DNA from: Trichoplax adhaerens
Lineage: Eukaryota; Placozoa; Uniplacotomia; Trichoplacea; Trichoplacidae
Length of the DNA: 64,000 nt
Assembly (NCBI RefSeq): GCF_000150275.1
Contig: NW_002060948.1
Coordinates: forward strand, 3,610,512 to 3,674,511
Direction of reading: 5' to 3'
Every line of letters starts with the position of its first letter. Position 1 is the first letter of the stretch. Made by a program: the position numbers and the translations under genes. Shown one piece after another: positions 49,471 to 61,910 of this stretch. Below the pieces are notes generated by a model that was not told the DNA's origin, searched no databases, and saw only the letters and a list, made by a program, of their open reading frames with translations.

Positions 49471-52400
49471 AAAAGATTGGAAGAATGGAGAGATGCCGCT
49501 CGTCAAGGTGATATCAATACTGTTGAAAACTTAATTAAGCAGGGGATGATGAAAGATGTCAATGAAGATGTAAGGAAACCAAAAAGTATCGCGATACGAC
49601 GTAATATCATACTATCTTATTCTCCTTATATTACTTAGAGTAGTGCACAAACCATTTTGCTGCAATCTGTAGTTAATAGTGCTATCACTTGCAAATATTA
49701 GCTACATCCATACGTATGGACACTAATCTAATGTTTCAATAAACCTATATTATATTTTAGCAAAATTAGGAATTGCTTATATTGTAACTACTGTGTTAAA
49801 CGTATTTTAATAGTAATTTCTTGCACTCTAGTTACACTTGTTCAAATTCATAATATTAGAGACATCATTACTGATGTTGTATGACGTTACTATTTGTTGT
49901 AAGATATATTTATAGAAAACGTAATTATCTACCAACGATGACTTTATTTATTCTTCTCATTATAAATTTAATCATTAAAATTTACCCTCATAACTTCCCG
50001 TAAAATAAAACCTTCAATACGTACTAACAATTTAATAATTTCCCAATAGTATGTACTGCAGGGACTTTTTATTGCTTCACAAGAGGGCCATAAAGATATT
50101 GCTGGATTACTTATCAACAACAATTGTCCTGTAAATGGTGTTGGTGAGGTAATTTTAAAATCAAACTAGCCTATTCATTAGTAGTCAATGGAAATGTAGT
50201 ATTGAATCAACCGAAATGTGTAACCCTTACCTAATTAAACTGTCCCGTTAATTCGTTTCTAGCATCAGAAAACTGCAATTTTTCTTGCTGTAGAAGGAAA
50301 CAAGAAAGACATGGTAGAATTTTTAATTGATCATGGAGCTTCCCTGAATCATCAAGATCAAGTAAGTCCATTACTATGTACTTGCACGCATAATATAATG
50401 AATCAATGATGATTACAAAGTAAATCAAGTGAATTTATAGCACCTTAATTATTAACGCAGTAATACCAAGATCAAAATATCAAATCGTAGTATCTACTTC
50501 TTACTTATGTATTTTTGGATAGTAATTCATTGCTGCCTTTATTTGATAGAACTCGCATAACGTATTGATGCTTGCTGCTCGGCTCGGTTTTCAAGAAATG
50601 GTAGACCTTTTAATACAAAAAGGTTGCCCCGTGGATTACAGAGACGTTGTAGGTTTAACACTGTAATAAGTGCTTTACAATCATACTGTAGACATTTTTG
50701 TACATTCCCACAATGTCAGTAAGCTAGCACGTAGCTTAAACATGAACGATAGCGTATGCTCTAAGTGGCTACGGTGTTACAATATGTATAACTACTTATA
50801 TACTCCTGTTTTATAAAATTTTTAATGCTAGGAGGGCAAAAGTGCGTTAATGCACGCTATTATTGTTGGTAACTGTGAAATTGCAATACTATTACTTAAT
50901 CGAGGTTCCAAAGTAAACGCTACAGATTTGGTAAGGACATACAGATACTAAGATGGCTGTAACGAGTTATTCTGAATTAGGTCTATTCAATATACTGTAA
51001 ATGGTATACTTATTATGCTCCCCTCTTTTTGATGATTATACCAGAAAGGAACTAGTTGTTTACATTACGCTGTTATGCATCGTCGCACCGATATTATTCC
51101 CATTCTATTTCAGTTTAAAGCTTATAAAGATGCCACTGATAAGGTAATATAACAAGATATACATTTTTATCTTGGTTGAACACGCTAAAAAATGATAAAT
51201 TTCTCTTTTTTGACTGCTATACCAGCAAAATTCTAATGCATTAATGCACGCCATTAGTATGGGAGAAGTAGAGATAGTTAGAATGCTATTGGAATACAAA
51301 TGTAGCGTGGAAGCTGTTAAAAGAGTTAGTTCGAAGTGAATTGAGTTATATCAGAGTACTCGATCTCTAATTGGTATCTACTGTGGTTGTTTTTAGCACA
51401 AACTTTGGATTGCTCTGCACCAAGCCGCATGGGAAGCTGATGAAGATATTACCAAACTGTTACTCGAATTTGGCTCTGACCCTAATAGTACCAATAGCGT
51501 ATGTTAATATGCAGTGTTAATACCCCGAAGTTAGAAATTAATTTGTGCCAGCAATCGAATCATTTGCAGTTACAGCCTTGCGGTTACGGAATTAGTGCTT
51601 TATATTTAACAAATTTCCTAAATCAATGATTGAAGCGTATGTTTTGATGATTTTAGGAAGGTATAACAGCGATTATCAGCGCTATTCAAGGCGCGAAACA
51701 TAAGTCTGTTCTGGATGCAGTTATCAGAGTTATTGGCGTTTTAGCTGGGTATGGCTGTAACGTTAATGCCGGCGATAAAGTAAGTTATTACTAAATAGCT
51801 AGCTATCGATAATCGCTCAGTATGTATACAGGATGACACATGAGATATTTAGTTGTATGCCCTTGAACTTTTATTAACTAATTGAGATTAATTACCGAAA
51901 AATTCTGTATACGCTAGTACAGTACAGTTGGGAAATTGTAGACTATTTCATAGGGCACCTACCAGCACTGTGTTATGACATTCCTACTGCAATGCATATT
52001 TACCATACACTTTACAAGTATTGTTTACGAGTTTGTCATTAATAATACACCATGAGTTGCTTGTCTTGTTATAAACATAGAATTTTTCCTTGCGTATAAT
52101 CAACTAATTTACAGCATTAGAAAATGCGTAACCAAATGTCATTTCCTGATTTTAGCGCTTTGGTGACTCGGCTATTATGTACGCAGCTCGGTTTGGCTTT
52201 CATGAAGTAATCGAAGCATTAGTACATCTTGGTGCCGATCCTAACTACCTAAACAAGGTTAATTGCTTAAATAAGTTAAAAAAGTGACAAAATTAATCAG
52301 CTTAATGCTAGTTTTTGTACTATAAAATTTAAATAGATTGAAAATTTTAGTATAAACTATTGGATATCACATCATAACTTTAATATTGTAGCGGTATTCT

Positions 52401-54613
52401 GTAGACATTTTCTAGTAGTCCTTGTATCTTGCCATGGTGACTAATTTATGCTACATAGTTAATCTTTAGGAATACTCTTAAAATTCGTGTAGGAAAAATA
52501 TCTTAAATTTGCCTCAAATTAGTAACTAAAATCTTAAATATTGATAATAAACTCTCTGTAATATCGAGGTTAATAATTTTTTCTACTTAGAATAATGAAA
52601 CGCCTGTAATAACCTGTATCAAACATTATTATGGATCTAAAAAAGCCCTTTATCTTCAATCTATTGAGACTTTGGCCAAAAGTGGAGCAATCCTAGACTA
52701 TTGTGCCGGAGTAAAAATTATTAATTTACTATCGACTAATGTTATACAGTACCTTTCTATAGATACTTGCTAATAAACTTGAAACAGTAAAGATGTTAGA
52801 GATTTTCGTAAATCTTATCTTAAAATGCCTGTACAGGTATCCATTTGTATAGCAATTCATGTCATTAACCTAGACTAAGGCATTCAAATTGTATAGGGAC
52901 AAACGCCACTATTGTATGCGACGCGCCTAGCAAGAGATGAATGTGTGAACAAACTACTAAGTCTGGGTGCGAATCCTCATATAACAGATGAGGTGAGCGT
53001 TCGCTACTTTTAATAATACACAAGATGTTATCAACCGTTTATTATTCATGTTTTGCTTTATTATATTCTACTGTCGTACCTTTTCTGTTAATACGTATGA
53101 TTGCTATAAAGTATTTTATCAATATATTTCTTAAATTGTATAGTTATAATATGAATTTCAATTTATTAGAATCAAGTGAATGCACTTATAGTAGCTACCC
53201 AGATTATTCCACGGAATCGTTTAGTTAGAGGCCATTACCAACGTATTTTGACTTACCTGCTTAAGACTGGCGTTAACGTTAATCATCAAGACGCGGTAAT
53301 TAATTGAATAATTATAGTTAACATTATCGTACTGTAATACTGTATACAGTAATATCGTGAAGATGTAGTGTATAGTACTGTGTAGGTATCACTGTCATAA
53401 CATTGATATAAATAGAAAGCAAGAAAAGTCTGTCTAACCAAAACAAGTTATCTCCTCTACTAGGCTGGAAATACCGCTATTATATTTGCGGTAAAAAACG
53501 AGCAAGATCGGTACATTAAAGTTCTTCTTAATAACGGTGCAAATCCTTATATTACTAACAAGGTATCTATCCAAAATGAAATGGACTTATAACCTATGGG
53601 GATAGTAGTGTTATTAAAGACTGTATTTGATTAATCTAGGAAGGGATATCCGCATTGCAAATATGTGAAGCAGTTAAAGATTCATATATTAAAGAGCAAT
53701 TCCGGTACTTTCAAGAGATACGACGGGTAAAGTCACCAGAATTAGTAATGAAAATCTTTTTAGTTTTATCGTTAAATCATGTAGTATTAAAAAGTTTAAG
53801 ACGAACAGTCGTATAGGTGTATAAGATCCAGTTCAATATTTATTGCAGCAGTTTTGTAATGCTATTCATATTGCATTACGCTAAGCTAATTGCTCTATCC
53901 GTGGGAATAGTTATAATCTACTTTTTTGATACTTATGTTGATAACCCTCATATATCCAGTGGTTAGCTTTATCCTTACGGATTCTTTATAACCTTCTCAA
54001 GGAGGTCTACGAAGGAGCCGCAGTTAGCGATACCGTTGATGGGAATCCCAGTAATCTGTACCAGAATAATTCCCCTATAGAAAGCACAGATGATAACACG
54101 TCAACTGATGCTGCTAAACCCATTAATCTACTCCCGAACAGTCCTTCTCTAGCAAGTACAGATGATAACAAGTCAACTGATGTTGCTAATTCCGTTAATC
54201 TACTCCCGAACAATCCTCCTGTAACAAGCACAGATAGTAACAAATCAACTGGTGAAACTGATGCGACAAAAGGTGCTAGCAATGATCGTATGATTGATCC
54301 TGCGATAACCCCAGCTGTATCAGATGACCAAAAGGAAACAAGTCTAGAAGTAGAGGCCCAAAAACGGTACGTCGTGATTGTAGCTGCTATAGTATGATGT
54401 GCAAGGTTTTCATTAACTGGCTATGACTCATTTTTCAATGTTAGCTAATGGAATAAACATTGTAGATGTGTTCAGTGTACTATATTTCCAGAAAGTCTTA
54501 AAATATTATTATCTAGCTAAGTATTCATAGACAATTATCTTTATTTCTTTCGTAGAGGGCAAGAAACTCACCAAAATGAGCAAAGGCGTTCGAAACGATT
54601 ACGATTAAAGTGA
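49471..54613 (+). CDS. Multi-exon ankyrin-repeat protein, 5' end not resolved
   Basis: Seventeen coding exons: 49471-49569, 50050-50148, 50263-50361, 50550-50648, 50832-50930, 51045-51143, 51226-51324, 51397-51498, 51657-51779, 52156-52257, 52591-52710, 52897-52992, 53170-53295, 53464-53562, 53640-53726, 53960-54366, 54556-54613. These give 670 residues plus TGA. All introns are phase 0 except the last (phase 2). Exons 1-15 encode one ankyrin repeat each (29-42 residues, mostly exactly 33), with typical 'ALMHAI..G..EIV..LL' cores. Exon 16 adds an amphipathic helix and a Ser/Thr/Asp-rich tail with 24-residue repeats. The last exon ends in a basic RRSKRLRLK, a possible nuclear signal. Ankyrin stacks bind protein partners; no enzyme or membrane segment is seen. 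The start is missing. A candidate is ATG at 47934 joined through a 14-nt microexon (48977-48990), weakly supported. Some donors are GTTA rather than GTAA. Confidence 0.82.
54083..54270 (+). repeat. 72-bp in-frame tandem repeat in ankyrin-gene tail
   Basis: 'agcacagatgataaca' recurs at 54083, 54155 and 54227, exactly 72 bases apart. It encodes a 24-residue unit with STDDN, STD and NLLPN cores, two full copies plus a partial third. A polar, probably disordered segment that varies easily in length. Confidence 0.9.
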
Positions 54614-56129
54614 TTACATGTTCTGATGGTTAAACTATTTACCATTTTTCAGACAAGTTCAGTCATGAACAAATTCCTGATTTCTAGCTGCCACTATATT
54701 TCTAATTTGCCGAGAAACATTACTGTGCTTTTATATATTGTATAGTATACAAGAGAGAAAGTGTATAACCGAATTGTAAATGATGGTACTTGTATAAGTT
54801 ATAATAATTATTATCTTCCTTTTACCAATACAGCCGTCACAAATGCGATGTATACGATAATACGCATTGGCAATGAAGGTACGTTAGTTAAGCCAATGAC
54901 GTGAATTTTATATCATGAAGACAACACTACCATTTTATCCCCAATCTAGTCCATAAATTATAAAATTTAGCTTTATTGACTTATTAATTATATATTCTAT
55001 TCACTGTATGTTAGCAATCTTGCTATCATACTTACACCTTGACTCGAAGATATCTTTCGTGTAACATACAGTTTTTAATAATATTTTATTGAACCCATCA
55101 TTCGATCGACTGCAATTTTTAATAAAAATTTTTTTTAATTTAATAAAGTTGCACCTACTCTAAGGCTAGCAGATAATTTTATATTTGTATGTCACGTAAG
55201 CCGTAGTTGTAAGCTGTACTTATGAGTATACACTCAAAATGATCGACATACAGTAGTGATATTTGACATGTTAATATATGTTACACTATGACGGCATAGC
55301 TCTTTCAAAGCGAATAGATAAGCTGGATACACTATAGTCTATTTATCGCCATCTTTTACAAGAGCACGTAGAAACGGCGTATATATTTCACGGTATTCAC
55401 CGTTGAGGCTTGGAACAAAGAGAGGACTACTAAGAAAGATAAGTACAAAGCTCGTTAGCAACTTATTAATGCATTTTTTGTAATATTTGAAGGCTTAATA
55501 ACATTACTGATCAACTGGTAGGATATATGATGTTGATATATATAACGAAAGATATACTGTATGCAGACGATTGTATTATTCAAATCGGCATTATAACAAA
55601 CAACTGATGAATCATGTGTAAAAATGGGTTGTAACCTTAACGATAATAAGTTACCAAATTATCCTTAAACTTGCTAAAAAGTAGAGTTTACATTGTCTGC
55701 TAGGAATCAACGCTAATTTAATCCCCTTGGGATATCCGCTATTTTATACATTGTCTTTCAAGTTGGAGATGCTCTCCAACCGAGCCTATAGTGGATAGCA
55801 TCTTTTGATTGGTTTTAGGGTTATTACATGTTTTGTTCCTTTATTCTGTTATGACATCATCATTTTTATTCTTTAATCATCAAGACTCCATGCTAAGGCC
55901 AGACTGGGATTAAAAAAACTAGTTGATCAAGTATAAACTCTTATTAGAGTATAATCCTATTTTTTAATCTGACGCGCCTCTTTCCAACTGGATAGTTAAC
56001 TCAATTTGGACTGCCTTGTTAAGGATGTATCGCTTATACTAGTTGTTGTAATCAATCCTTATTCAATAGCACTGTCTTGATTAGCTTTTCATCTCATCCA
56101 TTGGATAGTAAAAGAGAAAAAAATTAGCC
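54614..56129. other. Intergenic stretch
   Basis: 1.5 kb between the ankyrin gene and the stand-alone RNase III-like gene. Very AT-rich around 54.95-55.15 kb. No coding sequence, repeat or RNA gene is supported. The promoter of the downstream gene is expected at its right end. Confidence 0.6.
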
Positions 56130-56771
56130 ATGAATTTCTCTATGAATTTATCGATTTATCCATCAGTCATACCAAACGAAATTCGTGTCGATATTGAAAA
56201 CATGCAGAAAAGACTTGGTTATCATATTAAAAATATCAATTTACTTCTTCAAGCTTTAACAAGGCAAAGTGCAATTCGCCAAGGTATACACTATGCTAGT
56301 AAAAGCAACAATCAACGATTGCAATGGGTAGGTAGTAATATGTTTCACAGTGGGATCGTTTATAAATTGTACGAAAAATACGCTAATAATAGTTACATTA
56401 GTACCGATTACTTAAACAAAGTAGCAATTAATATTACATCCAATATGGCGTTAGTTGCTGAAATTGGTAAACGAATTGGTTTAGCAAGTTGTGTCTTTCG
56501 TGGATCAGATGAGGAAATTATCACTTCAGAAATATTAGCTCATACATTTTTGGCCATCTTAGGCTCGATAACACTCGATGACGGCGGTCAAAAAGCAGTG
56601 CATGATGTTATTGAACGCCATTGGAAATGGTTTCTTGATAATCCTGAAGAGTCATTTAAAAGACGGCCCTCATCATTTCATACCCGTATGCCACCTCGTT
56701 CAGCGACTATGCCTTCACGACAAAGAATTCGTAGTTCTGATTTCCCAAATCATGGCACTGAAGTCTTATAG
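56130..56771 (+). CDS. Stand-alone RNase III-like protein, catalytic residues lost
   Basis: Intronless, 213 residues, ATG at 56130. Residues 22-170 follow the RNase III fold: LGYHIKNINLLLQALTRQSA, NQRLQWVGSNMF in place of NERLEFLGDxxL, AEIGKRIGLASCV, and ILAHTFLAILGSITLDDGG in place of LADxxEAliGAiyLDGG. The positions equal to E. coli E38, E41, D45, D114 and E117 are Q62, Q65, S69, H138 and L141, so no metal-binding acid remains and it should not cleave RNA. The C-terminal 40 residues are basic and rich in Ser, Arg and Pro, with no dsRBD. It is clearly related to the domains at 36.1 kb and 57.7-61.1 kb (shared 'EiGKR.GL'). A dsRNA-binding, dimerising or regulatory pseudo-enzyme role is inferred. 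Confidence 0.85.
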   Translation: MNFSMNLSIYPSVIPNEIRVDIENMQKRLGYHIKNINLLLQALTRQSAIRQGIHYASKSNNQRLQWVGSNMFHSGIVYKLYEKYANNSYISTDYLNKVAINITSNMALVAEIGKRIGLASCVFRGSDEEIITSEILAHTFLAILGSITLDDGGQKAVHDVIERHWKWFLDNPEESFKRRPSSFHTRMPPRSATMPSRQRIRSSDFPNHGTEVL

Positions 56772-57709
56772 GTAAAAAAGAGACAAGGCTACTCAAAAGG
56801 GAAGCGATGATTTTATCCACTTGTAAATCTAACATCACCTATTTAATCACTTTATTGGTTTATTTTTTGACTCTTGATTCAAGAGCTGTTAAATTGATAG
56901 CTTAATCGATTGAAGCAATGATAGACTATTTCTTGGTTGATGCGCTTATCGAGAGCAATAATTATACTAGGCATAAAGTGATGTATGTCAATATAATCGG
57001 CCGACAGTTATCAAGGATATACTACCATTAATTTATAATTCTATAATTTGTTTTCTGTGTACTGACTTCATGATGTATAGCATAACAGCGAGTAACCTTT
57101 TAACTGTAACCATGACAATATTACTACATACATTAATCATTATTTGGTAGTATCGATCATCATACTAGAATGATTTGACTAACAAAATAGAAAGGTTAGA
57201 GCAAATTGAACTAAATCTATCTCAACAGTTACAACATTGGTTTAACGCTATTGCCAGTGAGAGTGCTGTAAAAGTTATCGTGTAGCAGTGGATTATAATT
57301 AGCAGTCTACCTTTCTATTTGTATCGAATTCTTTACGACACTATTATTTGTTACCTTGCATGAAGATATATTACAATAAAAGATAGAGTCAATAAAAGCA
57401 ACGTTTATTGGATTAAAGTAATCCGAATTGTTATAAGCAACAGGTTACAGGATCTACTTGAAGTCAACAAGGTATACTAACCTATTTTAATAATAATCAT
57501 AATGAATAATAAAACTTCAATTGAGTGCGGTACATGATCTATTGGCTAGCAGGTACGATATCGATTAAAGATAGGCCATTAAATTATGAATTAGCTGATA
57601 TCATTGCTATGAAAGGTTAGAATCATATCCTTTTACAACGGCATCTCTATATCCATTTTCAACAATCTGGTGGTTATTGATGGTATTGATGGAGAAAGTT
57701 GAACTAGTG
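56772..57709. other. Spacer between two convergent RNase III-like genes
   Basis: Just under 1 kb. A 38-codon frame after a TAG at about 57165 (contains ERLEQIELNLSQQLQHWF) and a 27-codon ATG frame near 57532 have protein-like composition. They could be exon remnants, but no joining splice sites were established. Otherwise it is 3' UTR sequence for both neighbours. Confidence 0.5.
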
Positions 57710-60700
57710 TTAGCTTTCTTCATCAGTACTGTCCGAGTCGCGGTCGCTAAGATCATTTAGATCGAATTCCTCGGCAAGCTTTGGACAGAATCGATGCACC
57801 AAATCGACACCTGTTTCGTCATTAAAATTCCTTCTCTTCCATGATGCTCCATACTTTAGCAATAATTGAATTCGTTCCACTTTGTCCGAAAAGGAAAGGC
57901 CTTTCGTTCTTATCAACAGATGTATTGGTAGATCGCCTTTACTCGATTGGGTATGGTAGTTAACGTTGTTAATACCAAGGACAATTCCTTCGATATCCTC
58001 CAGTGTACTAGTTTGACTACATAGACAACTGGGTAATTTGTTATGATCTGCCACAGGTAGTGGTTTCTTGCCTTTTCTCATAGGATTTACAAAATACGAT
58101 TCACGGTAGAACGTTCTACTCGTTGATTCCATATTTGTTTGATTCTGATTGATGGCGTTTCGTTTTGGCCTTTGCTTGTTTACTCTAGGCCATTTGTTCT
58201 TTCCACGTACTTTTGTTGAAGCTGCATTAGCATTATTTACATCGGTAGCATGCCATTTTGGATTAGAGCTCTTTTCCGCTGAATTGTTCATAACATGATC
58301 ATCATTCGTTGGCTCAACTTTAACCTTAATGGTGGTTAATTTGTTGACATTCGGTTTGGTTTCTTGGAAATGATTATTATGGTTATAAACAGTAGCAGAA
58401 CTACCAGTAGTAGGTGTATCGACCTGAGTGTCAGTGGGTTCTAATTTTATAGTAGGCTTTGAACCAGCAAGCTTACCATACGATTGTTTTGACTGATTGA
58501 TATTTTCATTTCGATCACGTAAATCATCCGTTAGATCCCTTTTGACGCTTTCTTTACAATCTTCAACTTGTTCAATAAAGTCGCTTGAAATATTTCCTGC
58601 TAAATCTCTACCACTCTCTCCACAATTATTCCTCTTATCCCAGTCAGCACCATATTTTAATAAAAATCGCAAACGGTGTATTTTTTCCCTTTGGGATAAT
58701 GTACATGCTCTAATTAACGCCATGATTAAAGTATCGCCACGTCGATTAGGATAACGCCGATTGACATCAATACGACGCAATTTTAATGCTACTAGTCTGA
58801 GATTGCAATCGACGGTAATAATTTGTCGAAAAATCAATTTTAACGTTGTATCTTCATAGCCCAATTCTGTATGATTTTGTTCCATGTATCGTTTTTGATC
58901 TTTATGTGATTCTCTATCACGAAGTGCTGCTCTGAATGCTTGTCCATAACTTGATTCTTCAATCCATTGAACTAATTGTGGGCAGAATTGGTACAAGACA
59001 TCGATAGCACTAATGTTGCCGCTATCTGTAGCATTCCAATCAGCATTGCAATCTAATAATAACTGAATTCGTTTCCATTTATCTTTATCACTTAAGCTAC
59101 TAGCCACCAGTACCTTAATTAAAGGCGTATAACCATTTACAGTTGAGTCAGGCTCGTTGATGCAAGAACTTTCACGTTGGATAATCGACTGTAAAAGTTT
59201 AAAGTCGATATTGGGCTGATCGATTGCATGATATAGATCAGGAATAACGGACGTGTTATTTCCTTGAGCTGGACGTTTTTCCTTGACACTAGCGCTTGAT
59301 GATGATGCTACCTTACAAGATATCGATTCTAGTACACTTTTAATTTCATTTTTGAATAATTTCTCAATCACATTACCGACATATAACAAGCTACCATCGC
59401 TATCTTTGTAGACTAGGCCAACCACAGCAAAGAGTAATCGATCGTAGGAGCTGCATTCACCATTATCCATTAATTCTGCCAAACCACTGCGTTTACCAAC
59501 CTAGTGAATAAATTTCGAATCATTTAACCATGATATCAATCGCCGAGAAAGCTTAAGGTAATCAAAATACTCATTCTTATGGGCATCCTAGATGAAAAAA
59601 GATGATTTGACTTCTATTTGTAGTGGCAAGCAATCTATTGAACATTCATTGTAAAACATTGCTAATGTAGGCGACTTTGCGCATTTTCTCTATGGGGTGA
59701 TGTCAACAAGACCAAGCATAACTCTAGGTTAAAAGAAGAAATATTTCTTCCTAGTGCTTTCTACTGCTTCCGATAAAGTGGTTTAAAGTTAGCCTACATT
59801 GGAGTATGTTTCCTGTCTGCATTCTTGTCAATGGGCCATTTGATCTCAGCAAAAGGAAATTCAAGATTGCTACTGTAGACGACGATTACTTTGCCTATTT
59901 TTGTCCATGGCCATTGGCCAAGCTCGACTCGACCCTAAAGGAATTGCATTTCTTATTTTTATTGCTTTTTACTGCTTATTCTATAATCATAATGTGAATT
60001 CAACGTAAACCTAGATTGTAGCCTATTTCCTGTCAGCATTCTTGTTTATTGGCTAATCATTCATATAATGATAATGAATGCATGAATCGAAGCAAAAGGA
60101 AATTGAAGATTGCTATTCTAGGCGCCCATTATTGTGTGCATTTCTAGAGGGGCTTTGAAAAGGGATTTTTGTTGAAAAGTCCATGGCCAAAGCATATAAC
60201 TCGACACTAAAGGGACTTATTTATTAATTTTTACTGCTGCTAATTCGATCATCATAAGGCGAGTTACAATTTAACCTAGATGGTAGCATGTTTCCTATTG
60301 GCATTCTTGTGGCTAACAAATAATTCAATGGTAATGGATGAATTCATCAGAGCAAAATGAAATTCAAGATTGCTCTTCTAGGCGCCCGACTATTTTGTCT
60401 ATTTTTATAGGGGCTTTGAAGACAGCGCTAAAGCAATTATTTCTTATTATCGTTTTCCATTGCTGCCAATCATGGAGACTAAAGGTGAATTGAAATTAAA
60501 GGCGTATTTGCATTCTTGTCGCCTACAAGTTTACTAGCAATAGATGCTTGCCTTCCATTTCATTAGCAATGGACATGGCAAAAAAGAGCATGGAAGAGTG
60601 GCAGTTTTTTTAACCCGACTCCAGACTTGATCCAGTCTATCGTCTATTGACATTTACTGTTGCAACATGTAGGAAGCAAGCCTAGAGAATTATGTTCAAG

Positions 60701-61136
60701 TCGGATGGATCATGACTGACGCCATGATGGTAATTTGGTGTTTGTGCTGCCTTTCGTTCATGCTCAAGGAATAAAGATGGAACAATTTGTTGCAGCCATG
60801 ATAGCACTTGCTTGTCGTCTACCATGCAATCTACCTCCTACTAAAACATGACTCCTATGTAGAATTTTCATACCTCGTTGACAACATCGCTCTCTAAAAG
60901 CCATCGAACGAAGTGGTGGGCTGAATCTTGACTGATAAAGCCTTGATTATGAGGTATAATCCTTCCCTCGAAATAAAGCTTAAGAAATCGCTTGCCTCGA
61001 CCAATAGGATCTTCATCATTGGCCGACCAGACAGGGTAATCCACACTCCACATTGCATCTCTTAATAAGTTTGGATTTTGAATTTTATAACCCGTTTTCT
61101 CATGGAATATTTGCGCTCGGCGATTTTGCGAATCCT
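57710..61136 (-). CDS. RNase III-like domain plus three ankyrin-like GASW repeats, 5' exon unresolved
   Basis: Two minus-strand exons are seen: 61136-60874 and 59500-57710 (GT-AG, phase 0), giving about 684 codons to TAA. The upstream exon begins after a strong pyrimidine-tract acceptor (...TTGTTAG) in phase 1, so a further 5' exon carrying the ATG is missing. The RNase III-like fold spans both exons: FHEKTGYKIQNPNLLRDAMW, a stretch where NERLEFLGD has vanished (GRGKRFLKLYF), then NEVGKRSGL across the splice, then YDRLLFAVVGLVYKDSDG. Acid positions 114 and 117 become Arg and Phe, so it is catalytically dead. Three repeats of the 36-kb type follow (PLIKVL, KW.RIQLLLDCNADW; DTLIMALI, KI.RLRFLLKYGADW; KVERIQLLLKYGASW). 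Between repeats 2 and 3 lies a Lys/Asn-rich linker with a LKVEP-like motif and RGKNKWPRVNKQRPKR, a likely nuclear signal. Role unknown. Confidence 0.8.
59800..60530. repeat. ~220-260-bp tandem repeats inside the intron of the minus RNase III-like gene
   Basis: Strings like 'tgtttcctgtctgcattcttg' occur near 59808, 60028 and 60290, with a weaker fourth near 60510. Each is followed by 'agcaaaaggaaattcaagattgct' and 'tttgtc(t/c)atttt', ending in 'ctaaaggaattgcatttctta'. Divergence and indels are moderate. The array fills most of the 1373-bp intron (60873-59501). Confidence 0.8.
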
Positions 61137-61910
61137 CTAACAAGACAAGAAGAAAGATATTTCAAGTTATTTTTCTTCTCGTCAAGATAATTATTATCTG
61201 AGAAAAAAAATGTCTGTTAGACGACAATAAGAAAGGCCAGGCCTTGGCAAGCCATGCCATGAGCAATTAATAAGATTGAAAAAAATAAACTAAAATGCAT
61301 TTTCCTCTAGTCTTGGAGACTACTCTTTTCTCAGCTCAACTCTCTAGCAACTTCTTGCTCCTATAGCGTAGTATAAATCCAAGATAGAAAAAGGAAAACG
61401 GCGAAAAATAACCAACTCAATCCATGCATCCAGCAGAAAGTATTTTCCTAATCTAGCCGATGCAATATTGCATCGTCCAACTGGCTTCCATGACGATTGC
61501 AATGCAAAATTGTCATGACTACATCATGAGAGGACTCTTTAAGCAATTATTTACCATCATAAGTGTCCATTATTGGCAGAAGATTGAGCTTTGACCACTA
61601 GTAAATCGATATAGCAAGACCAATGGGCCTGTTTCCTCTCCGTTGACAAGGTGGAAATGATGGCGGAAAAGGATCGAGCGCAGAGTATTTATTCTTTACC
61701 GCTGCTTTGATACCAATACCGAGAGGCATATGGTACTAGCGAGTAGTCAACACTATCTTATCCTATCATGGAATGCGTTCCTGTGTATGGCTGGCGGTTT
61801 CTACTGGGGAAATGCCATTTTTGTAGATTATCGATAGCCTTATTAGTAGCCAAGGCTTGGAGAACTAAGCCATCCATGATCATTACTTGCTTTATCCTGT
61901 AGTATTGATC

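Noticed and set aside
54007-54282. 91-codon minus frame with internal repeats
   Set aside because: Antisense of the 72-bp coding minisatellite in the ankyrin gene.
61365-61435. Signal-peptide-like frame on the minus strand (MHGLSWLFFAVFLFL)
   Set aside because: Only about 22 codons, ends in a stop, and does not supply the phase-1 first exon needed by the RNase III-like gene.
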